Of a stretch of DNA of 33,161 nt, positions 30,137-33,161 are shown in pieces (the stretch's first letter is position 1; each line of letters starts with the position of its first letter). Source of the DNA: Tilletiaria anomala UBC 951 (Eukaryota > Basidiomycota > Exobasidiomycetes > Georgefischeriales > Tilletiariaceae); the NCBI RefSeq assembly GCF_000711695.1, contig NW_013546878.1:1-33161 (forward strand), in the 5' to 3' direction. Both the position numbers and the translations under genes were made by a program. The notes below the pieces were generated by a model. That model made no database searches and had not been told where the DNA came from. It was given only the letters and a program-made list of their open reading frames with translations.

Positions 30137-32746
30137 CTAGCTGCGATGTTTGCTCTTCTTCGCTGTGCGTGCGGCTTTGCCATTGGCACCGATTCGCGAG
30201 CCGCGCGAATTGCGATTTTGAGCAGCGATGCTCGCACTGAGCTTTGCCTTGTTCCGGTTCTTGTTTTTGACGTTGGCATGCGTGTAGAAGTTCTCAGCCT
30301 TGCGCTTCGATGTGGCCATCCGCGGTGCTTTCGCATTTTTCCCTCTCGCCTGCTCATCATCTTCTGACAATTGCTCTGCACGGGCTTTGTCCTCTGCCTT
30401 GCTGTGATCGCCGTGCTCAGACTCTTCGCCCTCTTCATCGGTGAAGGATTCATCCTCTTCTGCTTCTGCACCGCCAAAGACGTCATCCCACCCTAATTGC
30501 TCAAGGCTGTCGGCCGAAGCATCTGAGCCGTCGTCGTCGTCGTCTTCATCCTCCTCTTCTTGGATATCCTTGTCGTCTTCATCCTCCTCTGCTTGGATAT
30601 CCTCGTCGTCAAATTCCTCCGTGGACACTACCTCGGTGGCTTCATCTTTGTCAACACCGAGAGCACTCCTCTGATCACCCTCGGTGGCTCCTTTGGCCTC
30701 GCGGTGGACAGGGTTGATGCCACGCAGCGGTTGCGTGACGCCTTTGACGGCACCAGCCCACTTCTCCTTACCCGTGGCGTTCGACTCGGCCGTCGGCGGT
30801 GCTACGAAGAAAGGCAGCTTCCCTCGAATCCAATCGTTGAGAACGCATTTGGCTGCGGTCTCCATGTCAGGCTCGCCACCTCTGAGCAATTTGCCCATCT
30901 TTTTGGCCAGTTGCGACAGAAAGTCATCCGCGTCCATCCACTTGTTCAGACCATACGTCTTTTGCAGGTGCTCCGCCTTGATGCGACCTAGCAAGGCGGG
31001 TATATGCTCCGCTGGGGTCTCGAGATTCTCGACACGGACAACACCTTTAAGCACTGTGCCCGTCTCCGAGTCATGGGCGGATATAGGAACAATGCCCGGA
31101 CAGTCGATGAGATAGATCCGTCGCATAAGAGCAATGTATTGCCAAACTTTGGTCTCGCCGGGAATTGGTGCTGTTTTGCATACCTTCTTCTTCTTAAGCG
31201 TGTTAATAATGCTGGATTTGCCCGTGTTCGGGTATCCGACGAAGCCGACACTGATCTGCTTCTTGTCGGAGTGCAGCACACTATACTGGCGAAGTAAGGA
31301 AATGAGGCTGCCTTTTCCGAATGAGTTGTTGACGCTGGCGTGGAAAGCCAGTGTAGGGGCGGTTTGAGACAAAATCTTGACCCATCGAGCCTAAAAGCAT
31401 TAACAGTGTACGCCTGTGTCAGTTTCCCGCGGGCCAAACAAGGCAAAAAAAACAAATCCGAGATAACTGCATTGTCCATTCCAGAACTACGAACCTGTCG
31501 ATGCCCAAAGGGTATAGCAGACAGGCTGCAAGCGACAGGCTCAACTCATCCAGAAAGTTGTCAAGAGCGGCCAAACCTCCACACAAAGTGCCCTTCAATG
31601 GCGGGAGAAGAGCTGACTCTGCGGGTCGACTGCGCTAGCAACCGACAAAGAGGCCGTCCAACCCTTGCCATTCCTCTTCCACAATCGTAACAGCGGCCGC
31701 GCCACGGAGAAAAACAGGCAGCGGAGCTTGACTTGATTGTGGGACTCTAACAAGAAAACACGCGAGAATTGTGAACCGGGACAAGCACTCACCGTAACCC
31801 AAGTAGGCACCAAGTCGACCTTGTTGAGAACAAAGACTAGATGCTTATGCGGTTTTTCTTCCTTGATGTGCTTCTCAACGCTGCGACATCGTGTCCCCTC
31901 AGGGTCGCGTACATCGAGGACGTGAATGACGACGTCTGATGAGTCAATAACCTTGTATAGTTCGCCCCAGATCCTGCGCGATTGACCTTTCGAATATATT
32001 GGCTCCGAGCGTCCTCGCTGTACGGGAATTTCGTAGGGGACTTCCGCTTGCACCGCACCTATCTCGGCGTCCTCTGGCACTAGACCGACGCCTCGGGCTT
32101 TGGCTTGGGCAGCTTCTGCGGCAGTTTCGGCGTCATCAATCGCCGTTGTGCCAGACTGAGCAAATTCTTCAAAGGACCCAATTGCCGTAGGATCCAGACG
32201 CGGACGCTTTCTTCGGGCCGAAGGACCAAAAGTGTCAGAGAAAGATTCGACGGCGGTTAGCTTGTTGCTCCCAATGCCGGCCGGGGACGATTTGGAAGAG
32301 GGCTCCTGGATAAGACTCATAGGGAGTTTGTTGCGGCGAAGTAAGACCGAGTATGGGTCGTCGACACGCGAAGACATGCTCTCGCGGAAGTGTGCAAGGG
32401 CATCCTGACTGATAACGCGCGTGTTGCCAAACCATCTTCGATCTGGCTGTACTCGACCCGGTTTCGCTTCGGAACTTTGGAACTCGGCGGCCTGGATGAT
32501 ATTCCCATCCTTGTCACGGATGGCCTTGGAAGCAATGCCATTCTTGGCTAGAAGCTTGACCCGCTTTGCTCCCTTGGCATCGCGATAGAAGTTTTCTCCC
32601 CTTGAGTAAAGACGACAGGTAAAGCAGAATCAGCAACAGCGATCCGGGTGATGTGCAACCATCAGCTTGGATCCAATGAGATCAACTCACTTGACCTTTT
32701 TGATGCCTGGTGCGGACGACTTGGACTTCCCAATGCTCGCCGGCAT
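30137..32746 (-). CDS. NOG2: Nucleolar/nuclear GTPase Nog2 (60S ribosome assembly), 3 exons
   Basis: Circularly permuted GTPase needed for late nuclear maturation and export competence of pre-60S particles. The exons are 32691-32746, 31793-32600 and 30137-31390, giving 705 residues. The joins restore [20 protein letters not shown] and [19 protein letters not shown], both as in yeast Nog2. Conserved N-terminal blocks are [18 protein letters not shown] and [16 protein letters not shown]. The G motifs are in permuted order: G4 NKVDL (about 278-282), G1 GYPNTGKSS (about 340-348), G2 region [10 protein letters not shown]3 DCPG (about 384-387). The C-terminal tail is a long acidic Glu/Asp run followed by a basic nucleolar-type end (TAKKSKHRS). 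Intron 1 is 90 bp; intron 2 is 402 bp, about three times longer than any other well-supported intron here, and contains the H/ACA snoRNA described separately. Confidence 0.96.
31391..31792 (-). other. Long snoRNA-hosting intron 2 of NOG2
   Basis: GTGAGT donor at 31792-31787 and TTTTAG acceptor ending at 31391; 402 bp, phase 0. About 50 nt lie between the donor and the snoRNA start, and about 80 nt between the snoRNA end and the acceptor. The latter includes a T-run (GTTTTTTTTGCC) and a CTGAC branch-like site (in AACTGACAC, about 31422-31418). This spacing leaves room for both splicing signals and the snoRNP. Confidence 0.9.
31470..31741 (-). ncRNA. snR191: Intronic H/ACA snoRNA, snR191/U19-like
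   Basis: Guide RNA for pseudouridylation, about 272 nt; the ends are estimated. In the 5' hairpin the lower stem ACAATC (31740-31735) pairs with GATTGT (31686-31681). The left guide is AGTCA (31733-31729) and the right guide is GTTAC (31691-31687), under an upper stem AGC.CCGC.GCC / GGC.GCGG.GCT. These guides pair with rRNA GUAAC-U-A-UGACU, the yeast U2258 context. The H box AGAGGA (31677-31672) starts 14 nt after the right guide begins. In the 3' hairpin the upper stem TGAGCCTGTCG pairs with CGACAGGTTCG. The left guide GAGT (31547-31544) and right guide TAGTT (31489-31485) pair with AACUA-U-G-ACUC, the U2260 context. ACA is at 31475-31473, again 14 nt after the right guide begins. An extra central hairpin (ATGGC/GCCAT) lies between. 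Yeast snR191 guides these two sites from the NOG2 intron (established knowledge). The sequence match here was made by eye. Confidence 0.88.
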
Positions 32747-33161
32747 CTTTGCACTCTGCCTTTGTGCACTGAGAGCGCAAGGCTCCGAGCAATGCAAAGT
32801 GACGCAGTCTCGACGCAGAGGATGGTGGGTGGGCTTGAAAAAAAGTAGGAGCTTGTGGGAGAAAAGAGAAGAATGGGACCGTGAAGAAATACTTCTTATG
32901 CGAAACGATTGGTAATAGGTATTCCAGAACTGAACAGCAGCGAAAATTTTGGGGCGGAACCGCCTTGTCAGTCAAAGCCACAGTTCTCAGTATAAAATCA
33001 TAGTCACGTGCAAGTATAACCATTGATAAATGGTGGACAGCTTCTAGAGTGGGACGGACAGTAAAGTGTTACGAAGGACGGAAAGGAGCACGTGACGCTG
33101 CATTCAGCCCTCGCACGGCAATGGGAGGCAGTATGGGCATGTGAAATTCTGGTCTCTGCCC
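32747..33161. other. Right-edge stretch upstream of NOG2
   Basis: About 415 bp; no gene seen. It should contain the NOG2 promoter. It also has CACGTG-type sites at 33004-33010 (TCACGTG) and 33089-33095 (CACGTGA), and a plus-strand TATAAAA at 32991-32997. The latter could belong to a rightward gene beyond the window. This is unproven. Confidence 0.45.

Overview
The window is fungal nuclear DNA, most likely from a basidiomycete and plausibly Ustilaginomycotina (smut relatives). The evidence is moderate-to-high GC coding sequence, short spliceosomal introns (47-140 bp, with one of 402 bp), alternating strands, no operons, and an ATP-citrate lyase made as one fused polypeptide (ascomycetes normally split it into two genes). 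Species placement is an inference. I see no transposon, virus-like element, CRISPR array, tRNA or rRNA.

Layout from left to right. A Ser-rich coiled-coil protein of unknown function (+, 884-2802) faces a second unknown Ser-rich protein (-, 3045-5366). Next is a dihydroceramide delta-4 desaturase (-, 6409-7774), divergent from a snurportin-1 homologue (+, 8823-10262). ATP-citrate lyase follows in five exons (+, 11679-15507), with a GC-AG intron. A doubtful small gene (15824-16355) comes before a two-helix membrane protein (+, 16727-17973). That gene converges with a secreted S1/P1 nuclease carrying a large charged insertion (-, 18216-19658). HMG-CoA reductase fills 21235-25712 (+). It is followed by a three-exon UBL3-type ubiquitin-fold protein ending in a CaaX box (-, 26239-26956), then Elongator subunit Elp5 (+, 28264-30043), which converges with the ribosome-assembly GTPase Nog2 (-, 30137-32746).

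The main discovery is inside the long second intron of NOG2 (31391-31792). It holds a complete H/ACA-type snoRNA signature on the sense strand of the host gene. A 5' hairpin carries guide strands for the conserved LSU rRNA site equivalent to yeast U2258, followed 14 nt later by an H box. A 3' hairpin carries guide strands for the U2260 equivalent, followed 14 nt later by an ACA box. From established knowledge, yeast snR191 (vertebrate U19) has these two targets and also sits in the NOG2 intron. The host-guest arrangement therefore appears conserved between budding yeast and this fungus.

Functionally, the genes are mostly housekeeping. ATP-citrate lyase supplies cytosolic acetyl-CoA, HMG-CoA reductase commits acetyl units to sterols and isoprenoids, and the desaturase finishes ceramide for glucosylceramide. 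Snurportin, Nog2 with its snoRNA, and Elp5 serve snRNP import, 60S maturation and tRNA wobble modification. The splice sites given here were chosen by reading frame, splice consensus and family alignment from memory; no search was run.
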